Source: Polaromonas sp. (lineage in GTDB: Bacteria > Pseudomonadota > Gammaproteobacteria > Burkholderiales > Burkholderiaceae_C). Taken from it: DNA of 64,000 nt. Position numbers and translations under genes: made by a program. Each line of letters starts with the position of its first letter. Within the stretch, counting starts at the first letter, position 1. The stretch is taken from positions 1 through 64,000 of the forward strand of contig NZ_JAUXUP010000047.1 of assembly GCF_030680935.1 (NCBI RefSeq), written 5' to 3'. Under the pieces are notes generated by a model, which did no database searches, was not told the DNA's origin, and saw only the letters and a list, made by a program, of their open reading frames with translations. Shown here in pieces: positions 38,615-49,029 of the stretch.

Positions 38615-39295
38615 ATGGCTGCTTACGACTCACTCTTGTGCTGGCCCGGCGGTGCCGCCACGCCAGCTACCGATGCAGCGGAGATATCAAGAAGAAAGTG
38701 CCTCCAGTCCCTGTCAGTACTGGGCGGATCGCTATTATTTTCAGAGCAACTCTGGGCTGGTGCACAGATAGAGGAGCCGCTGATTGACTCGGTTCGTACG
38801 GCGCTGAGCTCGGCTGTGGCCAACCAGGCGCCGCCGGTGCCTGAATTTCGTGACACCGAAACCCGCCTGGTTTACCTGCGCTGGCTCGGCGCGATGAGCG
38901 ACCGGCTGAAGAAGAAAAAACCCGAGTGGCAGATCCGCAAGGAGTTTTTGCAGACCGTCTGGTACGAAAGCAAACGCGCCGGCCTTGACGTGGCGCTGGT
39001 GCTGGGCTTGATTCAGGTCGAGAGCAACTTCCGCAAGTTCGCCGTCAGCCGCGTAGGTGCGCGCGGCTACATGCAAGTCATGCCCTTCTGGACGCGTGTG
39101 ATCGGCGACGGCGACGCCGGCAAGCTGTTTCACATGCAGACCAACCTGCGTTTTGGCTGCGTGATCCTGCGCCACTACCTGGACCGGGAAAAAGGCGACC
39201 TGTTCATGGGACTGGGCCGCTACAACGGCTCGCGCGGCAAGGCGCCCTACCCTGACGCGGTACTGGGCGCCAAAAAAGTCTGGGACTTCAGCTAG
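38615..39295 (+). CDS. Lytic transglycosylase (SLT family), probable Tat or Sec export
   Basis: A 226-residue peptidoglycan-cleaving enzyme of the Slt family. The catalytic glutamate is Glu136 in LIQVESNFR, followed by [15 protein letters not shown] and [16 protein letters not shown], all standard motifs. The N-terminus has SRRKCLQSL (twin arginine at 26-27) before a hydrophobic stretch and an AGA near residue 50, so export through the Tat system is possible. It starts 5 bases after proS and overlaps the convergent eutC by 8 bases. Soluble or lipid-anchored location cannot be decided. Confidence 0.85.
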   Translation: MAAYDSLLCWPGGAATPATDAAEISRRKCLQSLSVLGGSLLFSEQLWAGAQIEEPLIDSVRTALSSAVANQAPPVPEFRDTETRLVYLRWLGAMSDRLKKKKPEWQIRKEFLQTVWYESKRAGLDVALVLGLIQVESNFRKFAVSRVGARGYMQVMPFWTRVIGDGDAGKLFHMQTNLRFGCVILRHYLDREKGDLFMGLGRYNGSRGKAPYPDAVLGAKKVWDFS

Positions 39296-40133
39296 GACCG
39301 GCTAGCAGGAAGTTGCCGCGTGCTGTTTTGCCCGGCAAGCCCGAATCGGCACTGCTTTCGTCTTTGAGCAGTACACCCGACAGCTGGCGCCTTTGCATTT
39401 CCGAGATCAGGTAGTGCACCTTGATGGCCGCCTCTTCACAGGAAAGGCCCATGGGCCGGATGTTGGAAATGCAGTTGCGGCTGGCGTCCGTCAGGCCCAC
39501 GCGCGGCATCCAGCTCAGGTAGGCGCCCAGGCTGTCGGGTGAGCTCAGACCGGGGCGCTCGCCGATCAGCAGTAACAGCGCCCTGGCCCCCAGCAACTGG
39601 CCGATTTCGTCGCCCACCGCCACGCGCCCCTGCCTGACGATGACCAGCGGCGCCAGCGACCACTGCGCAGCGCTTAAGTGCGGCTGCAGGGCCCGCAACA
39701 GCGGTACCGCCTGTTGCGCCACAGCCAGCGCGGACAAACCATCGGCAACCACCACCGCCAGATCGAACCCGTGCGCCATTGCCTCGTCTGGAAATGCTTT
39801 CAGGCGCCCGCGCGAGGCATCGCTCAGGCGACGGCCCAGATCGGGCCGCTGCAAATACTGCAGGCGGTCAGCTGCTGCGCTCTCCAGCACCAAAGCCTCC
39901 CCGGCTTGGGTCAGACCCGCGCTTTCAAGTTCTTGCAAAAGCTGCGGCACATCCAGCGCCAGGTGCACCGCGTCGCGCGCTCGCGCATGGGCCAGTTGAA
40001 ACGCCAGCTGCGGCTGCGTCGGCAGGCTGACCCCGCTGCGGCCAAGCGCAATACGTGCCGCCGTGAACTGGCGCAGCTGCTGCCAGGGGTTGTCGATCAC
40101 CGAGGTCGGCACGGGGGCGGGGACAGGCTTCAT
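39288..40133 (-). CDS. eutC: Ethanolamine ammonia-lyase small subunit
   Basis: A 281-residue light subunit of adenosylcobalamin-dependent ethanolamine ammonia-lyase, which splits ethanolamine into acetaldehyde and ammonia. [20 protein letters not shown] and [17 protein letters not shown] are conserved segments of the cobalamin-binding region. It is directly downstream of eutB (14-base gap), as in other organisms. No eut microcompartment, permease or acetaldehyde dehydrogenase genes are nearby. Its 3' end overlaps the lytic transglycosylase gene. Confidence 0.94.
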   Translation of the reverse strand: MKPVPAPVPTSVIDNPWQQLRQFTAARIALGRSGVSLPTQPQLAFQLAHARARDAVHLALDVPQLLQELESAGLTQAGEALVLESAAADRLQYLQRPDLGRRLSDASRGRLKAFPDEAMAHGFDLAVVVADGLSALAVAQQAVPLLRALQPHLSAAQWSLAPLVIVRQGRVAVGDEIGQLLGARALLLLIGERPGLSSPDSLGAYLSWMPRVGLTDASRNCISNIRPMGLSCEEAAIKVHYLISEMQRRQLSGVLLKDESSADSGLPGKTARGNFLLAGPS

Positions 40134-40147
40134 GGCGCTGATGTGAT

Positions 40148-41554
40148 TCAGGACACGCGCAGCAGGGCATCGCGAAACGCTGGCGGTATTTGCTCGACAA
40201 GCTGGGGCAACCCGCCGGCCTTGCCTGGCTTGAGAATCTGCATTTTTTCCAGCCAGGCCTCAAATTCCGGCGCCGGCCGGAGGCCCAGCACGCGCCGCGC
40301 ATACAGTGCGTCGTGAAACGAAGTGCTTTGGTAGTTCAGCATGATGTCGTCCGATCCCGGTACACCCATCACAAAAGTGCAGCCGGCCACGCCCAGCAGC
40401 GTCAGCAACACATCCATGTCGTTCTGGTCGGCCTCGGCATGGTTGGTGTAGCAGGTGTCGCAGCCCATGGGCAGGCCCAGCAGCTTGCCGCAAAAATGGT
40501 CTTCGAGTCCGGCGCGGATGATCTGCTTGCCGTCGTACAGGTACTCGGGCCCGATGAAACCGACCACGCTGTTGACCAGCAGGGGCTTGAAGTGGCGCGC
40601 CACGGCGTAGGCCCGCGCCTCGCAAGTCTGCTGATCCATGCCGTGGTGGGCACCGGCCGACAGTGCGCTACCCTGCCCGGTTTCAAAATACATCAGGTTG
40701 TTGCCCACGCTGCCGCGGCCCAATGACAATGCGGCGCTGCGGGCCTCGGCCAGCAACGCCAGGTCGATGCCGAAACTGCGATTGGCGGCCTCGGTCCCGG
40801 CAATCGACTGAAACACCAGGTCTACCGGCGCGCCCCGCTCGATCGCCGCCAGGGTGTTGGTGACATGCGTCAGCACACACGATTGCGCCGGAATCGCATA
40901 ACGCTGGATGATCTCGTCAAGCATGCCCAGCAGCCGGACCACTTGCGGCACGTTGTCGGTGGCGGGGTTGATACCGAATACCGCATCACCGCTCCCGTAC
41001 AGCAGCCCGTCTAGCAGGCTGGCAGCAATGCCGGCCGTGTCATCGGTCGGGTGATTCGGCTGCAGCCGGGTGGACAGCCGCCCCGGCAGGCCTATGGTGT
41101 TGCGAAACGCCGTGACCACACGGCATTTCTGCGCTGCCAGAATCAGGTCCTGGTTGCGCATGAGCTTGGAAACTGCGCCCGCCATTTCAGGCGTGATACC
41201 GGGAGCGACGCGGGCCAGCACAGCGCTGTCCACCCCATCGCTCAGCAACCAATTGCGAAAGTCGCCGACCGTCAGGTGGCTGATGGGCGCAAACGCAGCG
41301 GCATCGTGGCCATCTATGATCAAGCGCGTGACCTCGTCATCTTCGTAAGGCACCAAGACTTCGCTGAGGAAGGTGACCAGCGGCAACTGAGCCAGCGTCA
41401 TCTGCGCCACCACCCTTTCTTCATCGGTGGAAGCCGCCACACCGGCCAGCACATCGCCCGAACGCAGGGGCGAGGCTTTGGCCAAGAGGTCTTTCAGGTC
41501 ATGAAAGCGATAGGTCGTCGTGCCCAGGGTGTGGCTGAATTGGTGGCCTGTCAT
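40148..41554 (-). CDS. eutB: Ethanolamine ammonia-lyase large subunit
   Basis: A 468-residue TIM-barrel catalytic subunit. Recognisable segments are [30 protein letters not shown], and [30 protein letters not shown] near the C-terminus (quoted in parts). I start at the ATG ending at 41554 (MTGHQFSHT) because AAGGA lies 8 bases upstream and the family starts there; a longer in-frame extension to 41644 is not supported. No cobalamin riboswitch is seen upstream. The enzyme needs B12, so the organism must make or import it. Confidence 0.95.
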   Translation of the reverse strand: MTGHQFSHTLGTTTYRFHDLKDLLAKASPLRSGDVLAGVAASTDEERVVAQMTLAQLPLVTFLSEVLVPYEDDEVTRLIIDGHDAAAFAPISHLTVGDFRNWLLSDGVDSAVLARVAPGITPEMAGAVSKLMRNQDLILAAQKCRVVTAFRNTIGLPGRLSTRLQPNHPTDDTAGIAASLLDGLLYGSGDAVFGINPATDNVPQVVRLLGMLDEIIQRYAIPAQSCVLTHVTNTLAAIERGAPVDLVFQSIAGTEAANRSFGIDLALLAEARSAALSLGRGSVGNNLMYFETGQGSALSAGAHHGMDQQTCEARAYAVARHFKPLLVNSVVGFIGPEYLYDGKQIIRAGLEDHFCGKLLGLPMGCDTCYTNHAEADQNDMDVLLTLLGVAGCTFVMGVPGSDDIMLNYQSTSFHDALYARRVLGLRPAPEFEAWLEKMQILKPGKAGGLPQLVEQIPPAFRDALLRVS

Positions 41555-41730
41555 GCGGGCAATCCTTGCACACTGCCGCTGACTTGGCAACGGCCCTGCA
41601 TGTCGGTGCCGCATCCCTGAATGCGCGTGGTCGTGATGTCTCACCGGCAGAAAAAAAGCCAGATGACCCGGTGGGCACGCGGACTATCATGTCAAATCTG
41701 CTCCCAGCCCTTACCCCACCTGAGCAAGCA

Positions 41731-41785
41731 GCTATAAATTACATAGCAAACTACGCCCCCAAAGGGGCTCAGGAGGTCTTCAGTG
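41731..41785 (+). repeat. Dispersed palindromic repeat, copy H, overlapping the mutT 3' end
   Basis: GCTAT-N7-ATAGC, then ACTACGC, then CCCCC-AAA-GGGGCT and AGGAGG. The minus-strand stop codon and last residues of mutT lie in its tail. Confidence 0.75.
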
Positions 41786-42254
41786 AAACAGGCGACAGCG
41801 TTGCCTGCGTGAGGCGCTGCTCTTCGGCAAACCATGTCAGCACTGGCAGCGTACCGGGCAGGACCGGCTGAACCTCCACCGGCAAACGCTGCCAGGCGCA
41901 CTGCTGGCCCTCCCGCATGTGCAATTCACCAGCCCAGTGAAAGACCTTGCAGAAATTGAGCCGCACCAGCGCGTGTGGATAGTCCACCAGCTCCACCTTC
42001 CACGGATGGGCGGCGTCTATCGTGATGCCGATTTCTTCGTGCAGCTCGCGGCGAAGGGCGTGCTCTACCGTTTCGCCGGCTTCCAGCTTGCCGCCCGGGA
42101 ACTCCCAGTAGCCTTCGTACACCTTGCCCGCTGGCCGCGACGTCAGCAGGAAATCACCGTTGGCACGCACCAGCACGCCGACCGCGACGTCCACCACAGC
42201 GCGGTCCGCGCCGCCCTCGCGCGGCCGCTCTGCATCGGCGACCAGCACCTTCAT
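41769..42254 (-). CDS. mutT: MutT-type 8-oxo-dGTP diphosphatase
   Basis: A 161-residue Nudix hydrolase that cleans oxidised guanine nucleotides. The Nudix box occupies residues about 55-77 (GKLEAGE, RRELHEEIGI), preceded by GYWEFPGG, a pattern close to E. coli MutT. The last five residues and the stop lie in the tail of repeat H. Its start overlaps the stop of the DUF815 ATPase gene by 4 bases, so the two are translationally coupled. Another nucleotide substrate cannot be excluded. Confidence 0.88.
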   Translation of the reverse strand: MKVLVADAERPREGGADRAVVDVAVGVLVRANGDFLLTSRPAGKVYEGYWEFPGGKLEAGETVEHALRRELHEEIGITIDAAHPWKVELVDYPHALVRLNFCKVFHWAGELHMREGQQCAWQRLPVEVQPVLPGTLPVLTWFAEEQRLTQATLSPVSLKTS

Positions 42255-43219
42255 GTTGAGTGATCAGGGGCCTGATCGCCTTCGCCGGGCAACACTGCCG
42301 CGCCAGGCCGCTCATAGGCGGCGATGGCAGGCGCCACCACGGGCCGGCTGGCGCTGTCAGTGCCGGCGTAATCACGGGCGAACTGGTAGGCCACACGACC
42401 ACTGCGTGAGCCGCGCTCCAATGCCCAGACCAGCGATGCCGGTTTGGCCGCCGCAATGGCTTCCTGAGACACACCAAAAGACGACAACCACTGCGCCACG
42501 ATGGTCAGGTATTCCTCCTGGCTGAAGGGGTAGAAACTGACCCACAGGCCAAAGCGCTCGGACAGCGATATCTTTTCTTCGACCACTTCGCCCGGATGCA
42601 CTTCACCGTCGTCGGTGTGGGTGTAGCTGAGGTTTTCTTTCATGTACTCAGGCAACAGGTGGCGCCGGTTGCTGGTGGCGTAAATCAGCAAATTGGGCGC
42701 ACTGGCAGCGACCGAGCCGTCGAGCACCGATTTGAGCGCTTTGTAGCCGGACTCCCCCTCGTCAAAACTCAGGTCATCACAAAACACAATGAATTTTTCG
42801 GGCCGTCCGGTGACGATATCGACAATGTCGGGCAGGTCGGTCAGATCGGCCTTGTCCACCTCGATCAGGCGCAAACCCTGGGGAGCATATTCGTTCAAGC
42901 AGGCGCGGATCAGTGAGGATTTGCCGGTCCCGCGCGAGCCGGTGAGCAGTACGTTGTTGGCCGGCTGACCCTCCACAAACTGGCGCGTGTTGCGCTGGAT
43001 TTTTTCTTTCTGGCCGTCGATCTCTTTCAGGTCTGCCAGATGCATCACTCCCAGGTATTTGATGGCTTCCAGCGCGCCGTGGCCAGAGCTGCGTTTGCGG
43101 TAGCGCCAGGCGACGGTTTGGCCCCAGTCGGGCGCTGTCAGGGGCTGCGGCAGCACGGACTCTATCCGCGCTAGGAGTTGCTCCGCACGGTCTATCAATC
43201 GCTCAAACTTTTCGTTCAC
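42251..43219 (-). CDS. DUF815 family AAA ATPase
   Basis: A 322-residue predicted P-loop ATPase. Walker A is GSRGTGKSS (residues 94-102), Walker B-like FIVFCDDLSFDEGES lies near 148, and YATSNRRHLLPEYM (sensor 1) near 185. These are hallmarks of DUF815, often encoded next to mutT or argJ in betaproteobacteria; the biochemical role is unknown. The start is GTG (ending at 43219). It follows argJ after a 97-base gap that holds a GC-rich repeat. Confidence 0.85.
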   Translation of the reverse strand: MNEKFERLIDRAEQLLARIESVLPQPLTAPDWGQTVAWRYRKRSSGHGALEAIKYLGVMHLADLKEIDGQKEKIQRNTRQFVEGQPANNVLLTGSRGTGKSSLIRACLNEYAPQGLRLIEVDKADLTDLPDIVDIVTGRPEKFIVFCDDLSFDEGESGYKALKSVLDGSVAASAPNLLIYATSNRRHLLPEYMKENLSYTHTDDGEVHPGEVVEEKISLSERFGLWVSFYPFSQEEYLTIVAQWLSSFGVSQEAIAAAKPASLVWALERGSRSGRVAYQFARDYAGTDSASRPVVAPAIAAYERPGAAVLPGEGDQAPDHST

Positions 43220-43260
43220 AGGCTACCCCCTGCGCGGGCTATCGCGGAACCGGCTCTGCC

Positions 43261-43316
43261 GGGCCGCGGATGGCACCCTCTCGAGGGGGAGGCGCCGCAG
43301 GCGATTCGGGGGCGGC
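43261..43316. repeat. GC-rich intergenic repeat, second family, diverged copy
   Basis: Contains a CCCTC-TCGA-GGGGG palindrome next to GGCGCCGCAGGCG, similar in layout to the copies at 9443-9505 and 49674-49736 but less well conserved. It fills the gap between argJ and the DUF815 ATPase. Confidence 0.45.
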
Positions 43317-44558
43317 TCATGATCTGTAGTCGGCATTGATCTTGACATAGTCATAAGACAGGTCGCAGGTCCAGACGGTGTCCGATGTCGTGCCCCGGCC
43401 CAGCAGCACGCGCACGGTGATTTCGCTTTGTTTCATGACGCGCTGGCCATCGGCCTCAACATAAGCTTCGTGCCGACCGCCGTTTTTGGCCACCAGCACG
43501 TCGTCCAGGTACAAATCGATCTTCGTCTGGTCAAGATCGCTGATGCCGGCGTAGCCGACTGCGGCCAGGATGCGGCCCAGATTCGGGTCGCTGGCAAAAA
43601 ACGCGGTTTTGACCAGCGGAGAATGCGCAATCGCATAAGCCACCTGGCGGCATTCTGCGCCTGTCTTGCCCCCTTCAACCGTGATGGTGATGAACTTGGT
43701 GGCACCTTCACCGTCACGCACGATGGCCTGCGCCAACTTGCGGGCGATGTCCAGCATTGCCGCCTTAAGGGTCTGCCCGTCCGCGCTGTCCAGCGAGGTG
43801 ATGGGCGCATGTTTGGCCTGATTCGTCGCGATCACGACAAAAGAATCGTTGGTCGAGGTGTCACCGTCCACCGTGACGCGGTTGAAGGAACCTTCGGCCA
43901 GCTCGCTGGCCAGTCGCGCCATCAGCGGCTGCGCTACACAGGCGTCGGTGGCCAGAAAACCGAGCATGGTCGCCATGTTTGGCCGTATCATGCCAGCGCC
44001 TTTGCTGATGCCGGTGATGGTGACCGCCGCGCCGCCCAGCGTGATGCGGCTGGAAAATGCCTTGGCCACCGTGTCTGTGGTCATGATGGCTTCAGCCGCC
44101 CTGGCCCAGTGGTTTTCCTGGGCATCGGCCAATGCGGCAGGCAGGCCCGCCGCAATACGCTCGTGCGGCAGGGGCTCCATGATCACGCCGGTAGAAAACG
44201 GCAGGATTTGTTCAGGTGAAATATTCAGCTCGCGCGCCAGCGCGATACAGCTGGACTGGGCGCGGCTCAGGCCATCTGTACCGGTGCCGGCGTTGGCGTT
44301 ACCGGTGTTGATCAGCAGCGCGCGTATGCCCAGACTTTTACCGCCATTTTTGGCCAGGTGCTCGCGGCAGATTTGTACCGGCGCGGCGCAAAAACGGTTT
44401 TGCGTGAACACCGCACCGACCGAAGCGCCTTCGGCCAGCAGCAGCACCGACAGGTCCTTGCGGCCCGCCTTGCGAATACCGGCCTCGGCGATACCCCAGC
44501 GCACACCCGACACCGGATAAAGCTCAGCCTCAGGCGTGGCAAGCAGATTGACAGGCAT
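43317..44558 (-). CDS. argJ: Bifunctional glutamate N-acetyltransferase / ornithine acetyltransferase ArgJ
   Basis: A 413-residue enzyme that recycles the acetyl group in arginine synthesis. It self-cleaves before the catalytic threonine in the RPNMATML segment (around residue 190), and the N-terminal residues of the beta chain follow as [11 protein letters not shown] start at the ATG ending at 44558 ([12 protein letters not shown]); the upstream in-frame extension to 44663 would overlap the gap to secA and has no similarity. Whether it also makes N-acetylglutamate from acetyl-CoA cannot be told. It is followed by the DUF815 ATPase and mutT. Confidence 0.95.
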   Translation of the reverse strand: MPVNLLATPEAELYPVSGVRWGIAEAGIRKAGRKDLSVLLLAEGASVGAVFTQNRFCAAPVQICREHLAKNGGKSLGIRALLINTGNANAGTGTDGLSRAQSSCIALARELNISPEQILPFSTGVIMEPLPHERIAAGLPAALADAQENHWARAAEAIMTTDTVAKAFSSRITLGGAAVTITGISKGAGMIRPNMATMLGFLATDACVAQPLMARLASELAEGSFNRVTVDGDTSTNDSFVVIATNQAKHAPITSLDSADGQTLKAAMLDIARKLAQAIVRDGEGATKFITITVEGGKTGAECRQVAYAIAHSPLVKTAFFASDPNLGRILAAVGYAGISDLDQTKIDLYLDDVLVAKNGGRHEAYVEADGQRVMKQSEITVRVLLGRGTTSDTVWTCDLSYDYVKINADYRS

Positions 44559-44608
44559 GGTCTGTGGACTCCCCGGATAGCGGTTGATTGCGGTTGATGC
44601 CGCGGGAA

Positions 44609-47374
44609 TTAGCTGAGCTTGCCGTGGCAGAGCTTGTATTTTTTGCCCGAGCCGCACGGACAAGGGTCGTTGCGGCCCACGCGGGCCACAGCGCCTGCGG
44701 GCAAGGGCTGCTTGTGCTGGTAGGCGCTGTCGTCCACCGTGGTTTCCACATCGCCGGATTCTGTTGGCCCGGTGTAAGTCACGTTGGAGATGCGCTCGGC
44801 CCGGTCTTCCATTTCTTCGGCGGCCTGGCCGAGCTGTTCGCTGGACTGCACCTGGACCGTCATCAGTATCTTGGTGACCTCGTTCTTCACGCTGTCGAGC
44901 AACTGGCCAAACAGCTCGAAAGCTTCGCGTTTGTACTCCTGCTTGGGCTGCTTCTGTGCATAACCGCGCAAGTGGATGCCCTGGCGAAGGTAGTCCAGCG
45001 AGCTCAGGTGCTCACGCCAGTGCGTGTCTATGCTTTGCAGCAGCACGATGCGCTCAAACTGGGTGAAATTTTCCTCGCCAATTTTCTCGACCTTGGCATC
45101 AAACGCTGCATTGGCAGCGGCGATCACCTTTTCCAGCAGGTCTTCATCGGTGATCGCGCTGGCCGCCTGCACCTCCGCCTGAAGCGCCAGTTCGATCTGC
45201 CACTCGTCACGCAGCACTTTTTCCAGCCCGGCGATGTCCCATTGCTCCTCAACGCTTTCCACCGGAATGTATTGCCGCGCCAGATCGGTGAAGCAGCCCT
45301 CACGCAGCGATGCAATCTGATCCTGCAGACTGACCGCGTCCATGATGTCGTTGCGCTGCTGGTAAATCACCTTGCGCTGGTCGTTGGCGACATCGTCATA
45401 CTCCAGCAGCTGCTTGCGGATGTCAAAGTTGCGCGCTTCCACCTTGCGCTGGGCAGACTCGATGCTGCGCGTCACAATGCCGGCCTCAATCGCCTCGCCG
45501 TCCGGCATCTTCAATCGCTCCATGATGGCCCGCACCCGGTCACCGGCAAAAATGCGCATCAAGGTGTCGTCCAGGCTCAGGTAAAAGCGCGACGAGCCCG
45601 GGTCACCCTGGCGGCCCGAACGGCCGCGCAACTGGTTGTCGATACGGCGCGACTCATGGCGCTCGGTCGCGATGATGCGCAGGCCTCCGAGCGATTTGAC
45701 TTTTTCATGCTCTTTCGCCCATTCGGCGCGCAGGCGCGCGATTTCTGCAGCCTTGCCCTCCTGGGGCACCTCCTCCATCGCTTCGACCGCTTCAACCTGC
45801 TTTTCCACATTGCCGCCAAGCACGATGTCTGTGCCCCGACCCGCCATGTTGGTGGCAATCGTGATCATGCCGGGGCGCCCCGCCTGCGCCACGATGTCGG
45901 CTTCGCGTGCATGCTGCTTCGCATTGAGCACCTGGTGCGGCAGCTTTTCCTTCTCCAGCAGCTGATCGATGATTTCTGAATTTTCAATCGAAGTGGTTCC
46001 TACCAGCACCGGCTGGCCGCGCTCGTGACACTCGCGGATATCCTGGATCGCAGCCTCGTATTTTTCGCGCGTGGTTTTGTACACCCGGTCCAGCTGGTCT
46101 TCGCGCCGGCTCGGGCGGTTCGGTGGAATCACCGTGGTCTCAAGACCGTAGATCTCCTGAAACTCGTAGGCCTCGGTATCGGCGGTACCGGTCATGCCGG
46201 CCAGCTTGCCATACAGCCGGAAATAGTTCTGGAAGGTAATCGATGCCAACGTCTGGTTTTCGGCCTGGATCTGAACGCCCTCTTTCGCCTCGACGGCTTG
46301 ATGCAGGCCTTCGCTCCAGCGACGACCGGCCATCAGTCGCCCCGTGAATTCATCAACGATCACAATCTCGCCTTCCTGCACCACGTAATGCTGGTCACGG
46401 TGGTAGATGTGATTGGCGCGCAGCGCGGCGTACAGGTGATGCACCAGCGAGATATTCGCAGGGTCGTAGAGCGTGGCGCCCTCGGGGATCAGGCCCAGGC
46501 TGAACAGGATGCGCTCGGCGTTTTCATGGCCCTGCTCTGTCAGGAAAACCTGGTGTGTTTTTTCGTCCAGCGTGAAGTCGCCTGGCTTGATGACGCCCTC
46601 ACCGGTGCGCGGATCGGCCTCTCCTTCCTGGCGCGTGAGCAGCGGCACCACTTTGTTAATGGCCAGGTACATCTCGGTGTGGTCTTCGGCCTGGCCGCTG
46701 ATGATCAGCGGTGTGCGGGCTTCATCGATCAGGATGGAATCGACCTCATCGACGATCGCGTAATTCAGGCCACGCTGCACCCGGTCGGCCACCTCATACA
46801 CCATGTTGTCGCGCAGGTAGTCGAAACCAAATTCGTTGTTGGTCCCATACGTGATGTCGGCGCGGTAGGCCTCCTGCTTTTCCCCACGTGACATGTTGGG
46901 CAGGTTGACGCCAACGGTCAGGCCGAGGAAGTTGTACAGCTTGCCCATCCATCGCGCATCGCGGCCGGCCAGATAATCGTTGACTGTCACTACATGCACA
47001 CCCTTGCCAGTCAGTGCATTGAGGTAAACCGGCAAGGTGGCCGTCAGGGTTTTGCCCTCACCGGTTCCCATTTCTGAAATTTTGCCGTTGTGCAGGGCCA
47101 TGCCGCCCAGCATCTGGACGTCGAAGTGGCGCATTTTCATGACGCGTTTGCTGCCCTCGCGCACCACTGCAAAAGCTTCAGGCAGGATGGCGTCCAGCGT
47201 CTCTCCCTGGGCAATGCGGTCTATGAACTCCCGGGTTTTGGCGCGCAAGGCGACATCGTCGAGCTTCTCCATCGGCGCTTCCAGGGCGGCAATGCGCTCT
47301 ATGGATTTTCGGTAGGTTTTGAGCAGCCTGTCATTGCGGCTGCCGAAGATTTTGGTCAGGAAATTGGAAGCCAT
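44609..47374 (-). CDS. secA: Preprotein translocase ATPase SecA
   Basis: A 921-residue motor of Sec protein export. Walker A GTGEGKT is at 103-109, the DEAD-like [15 protein letters not shown] segment lies near 212, and [10 protein letters not shown] is the helicase motif V. The C-terminal zinc-binding tail ([19 protein letters not shown]) that binds SecB is complete. The ATG ending at 47374 ([11 protein letters not shown]) is the usual start; upstream in-frame sequence is not conserved. The 136-base region upstream separates it from the M23 peptidase gene. No secM-like regulator is seen. Confidence 0.97.
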   Translation of the reverse strand: MASNFLTKIFGSRNDRLLKTYRKSIERIAALEAPMEKLDDVALRAKTREFIDRIAQGETLDAILPEAFAVVREGSKRVMKMRHFDVQMLGGMALHNGKISEMGTGEGKTLTATLPVYLNALTGKGVHVVTVNDYLAGRDARWMGKLYNFLGLTVGVNLPNMSRGEKQEAYRADITYGTNNEFGFDYLRDNMVYEVADRVQRGLNYAIVDEVDSILIDEARTPLIISGQAEDHTEMYLAINKVVPLLTRQEGEADPRTGEGVIKPGDFTLDEKTHQVFLTEQGHENAERILFSLGLIPEGATLYDPANISLVHHLYAALRANHIYHRDQHYVVQEGEIVIVDEFTGRLMAGRRWSEGLHQAVEAKEGVQIQAENQTLASITFQNYFRLYGKLAGMTGTADTEAYEFQEIYGLETTVIPPNRPSRREDQLDRVYKTTREKYEAAIQDIRECHERGQPVLVGTTSIENSEIIDQLLEKEKLPHQVLNAKQHAREADIVAQAGRPGMITIATNMAGRGTDIVLGGNVEKQVEAVEAMEEVPQEGKAAEIARLRAEWAKEHEKVKSLGGLRIIATERHESRRIDNQLRGRSGRQGDPGSSRFYLSLDDTLMRIFAGDRVRAIMERLKMPDGEAIEAGIVTRSIESAQRKVEARNFDIRKQLLEYDDVANDQRKVIYQQRNDIMDAVSLQDQIASLREGCFTDLARQYIPVESVEEQWDIAGLEKVLRDEWQIELALQAEVQAASAITDEDLLEKVIAAANAAFDAKVEKIGEENFTQFERIVLLQSIDTHWREHLSSLDYLRQGIHLRGYAQKQPKQEYKREAFELFGQLLDSVKNEVTKILMTVQVQSSEQLGQAAEEMEDRAERISNVTYTGPTESGDVETTVDDSAYQHKQPLPAGAVARVGRNDPCPCGSGKKYKLCHGKLS

Positions 47375-47510
47375 ACATGCGAAGCCGCGCTGACAGCTCG
47401 CTTGAGCCGGCAGGGGGGCCGAAATCCCTTGTTGAGTATCGACTGAGATGTGGGCGCTGCCGGCTGATTTCAACCGCGCGCAAGCTGCGCATTTTACCTG
47501 TGCCGCAGGG

Positions 47511-48491
47511 CTATTTCGGTCGTGCCGTCTGTAGCAGCGGTGCCGGCGCCGGCCGGGGCGCGGCAAGCGCCACCGAGTTCGGCAGTTTCTGGCCCGCCGT
47601 GAGAAACTTTTGCGGGTCTTGGAACACACCCTGTACCAGCACCTCAAAATGCAGATGCGGGCCGGTGGACCGGCCGGTGGTGCCGACATCGGCAATTTTC
47701 TGGCCGCGTTTAACCAGATCGCCTTTTTTGACCCAGACCCGGGACGCATGGGCGTAACGCGATACCAGGTCATTGCCATGGTCAACCTCGACCATGTTCC
47801 CGTAGGCCGGGTGGTACTCCTGCGTCACCACCACACCACCGGCAGCAGCCAGTATGGGGGTACCGGGCTCGGCCGGAAAGTCCAGGCCGGTGTGTAGTGC
47901 CGAACGCCCGTTCAGCGGATCAATGCGCCAGCCAAACGACGAGCCCAAGGCGCCACTGGCTACCGGTTGCTGGGTAGGCACCATCATTTTCTTGATCTTC
48001 TGGTCAAACAGGCGGGACTCCATGACGGTCATCAAATCCACACGCTGGTCCGTCAACTTGTCCAGATCGGCGAGGGTGGCCTGTAACTCTTCCATGGTGA
48101 GGGATCGCCCGGTTACCAGTGCACCACCGCGCCCTGGCATGGTTTTGATTTCGTTCGGATTGACACCGGCCAGCCCCGACACCCGCTCACCCAGCGCTTC
48201 CAATTGCATCATCTTGGCCTGCATTTCCCCCAGCCGTTTGGCCATGGCATCGAGGTTTTCGCGAAGAAAGCGGTCGCGTTGCTCGAACTCGTCCCTGACC
48301 ATCAGTTTGACGAGGCCGCCAATCACCGGCCAGCCCTCGCGCGCGCCCTTGAGGAAAACCCAGTGGTACATGCCAGCCGCCACCAGCATCAGCGCCAGCG
48401 CTGCCACAAAACCCGCAACCACCAGCTTGGTGCCGCTGAGATAGATGGCACGGCTTTGGGCAAGCCACGCATCCGTGATAATCAAATGCAC
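47511..48491 (-). CDS. M23 family peptidase, membrane-anchored
   Basis: A 326-residue protein with one N-terminal membrane helix (about residues 22-46), a periplasmic coiled-coil-like region (about 60-170), and a C-terminal M23 (LytM) domain. The zinc ligands are present: HTGLD near residue 200 and HLHFE near 277, so the peptidase may be active, unlike many LytM activators. It probably cuts peptidoglycan crosslinks or activates amidases. The start is GTG (ending at 48491), 34 bases from the divergent DciA-like gene. The location next to secA is common in betaproteobacteria. Confidence 0.88.
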   Translation of the reverse strand: MHLIITDAWLAQSRAIYLSGTKLVVAGFVAALALMLVAAGMYHWVFLKGAREGWPVIGGLVKLMVRDEFEQRDRFLRENLDAMAKRLGEMQAKMMQLEALGERVSGLAGVNPNEIKTMPGRGGALVTGRSLTMEELQATLADLDKLTDQRVDLMTVMESRLFDQKIKKMMVPTQQPVASGALGSSFGWRIDPLNGRSALHTGLDFPAEPGTPILAAAGGVVVTQEYHPAYGNMVEVDHGNDLVSRYAHASRVWVKKGDLVKRGQKIADVGTTGRSTGPHLHFEVLVQGVFQDPQKFLTAGQKLPNSVALAAPRPAPAPLLQTARPK

Positions 48492-48525
48492 TGGTCCATC
48501 TCCTTAACTACATGAGCCAACTGCC

Positions 48526-48843
48526 GTGAACTCCAGTCCCCGCCTGAACCGGGCCGTCAGCTTCAGCCAGGCCGCTGACAACTCCCCGTCGCTGGCCCGC
48601 CTGACCGAGCTGGTTCGTGAATCCAGCAGCAGGCTCAAGGACATCGAGTCGCTGATTCCTGAAGCACTGCGCTCCGCCATTCAGGCCGGACCCATCGACG
48701 GCGAGGCCTGGTGCCTGTTGATCAGCAGCAATGCAGCGGCAGCAAAAGTTCGCCAGTTGTTGCCCCTGATACAGGCCCGACTGATCAGCAAAGGTTGGAA
48801 GGTTACCTCAATTCGGCTGAAGATACTAATCAGCAGGAAATGA
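48526..48843 (+). CDS. DUF721 / DciA-like protein
   Basis: A 105-residue DUF721-family protein. DUF721 includes DciA, the ancestral loader of the replicative helicase DnaB; the short form near secA in betaproteobacteria may be related but is not proven to load helicase. The pattern GEAWCLLISSNAAAAKVRQLLPLIQ with a following basic strand is typical of the C-terminal KH-like half. The start is GTG at 48526; a nearby ATG at 48512 is out of frame and closes after five codons. Confidence 0.75.
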   Translation: MNSSPRLNRAVSFSQAADNSPSLARLTELVRESSSRLKDIESLIPEALRSAIQAGPIDGEAWCLLISSNAAAAKVRQLLPLIQARLISKGWKVTSIRLKILISRK

Positions 48844-48941
48844 GGCGCCGCAAGGACAATCCGCCGCCAGCGCTTTGCAGGCCTCGGGGCGTTGCTATGA
48901 AACTGGGAGTCGCTGTGCCTGGAGGCGCTGGATCTGAGGGG

Positions 48942-49017
48942 TGGTGCCGCTTGTCGGATTCGAACTGACGACCTACCGCTTACAAGGCGGTTGCTCTACC
49001 AACTGAGCTAAAGCGGC
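48942..49017 (-). tRNA. tRNA-Thr (anticodon TGT)
   Basis: A 76-base cloverleaf on the minus strand. The acceptor GCCGCTT pairs with AAGCGGC, the anticodon loop CTTGTAA carries TGT, and the T arm contains GTTCGAATC. CCA is encoded (48942-48944). It lies between the DciA-like gene and sspB. Confidence 0.97.
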
Positions 49018-49029
49018 ACAAAACTTATT

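Noticed and set aside
41675..41700. TTGACA-like -35 box on the minus strand upstream of eutB
   Set aside because: A perfect TTGACA is present but no -10 hexamer lies at 16-18 bases, so I do not call a promoter.
41555..41730. Possible B12 riboswitch upstream of eutB
   Set aside because: I looked for a conserved B12 box or long stem-loop set in the 176 bases and found none; the only structured piece is repeat H further upstream.
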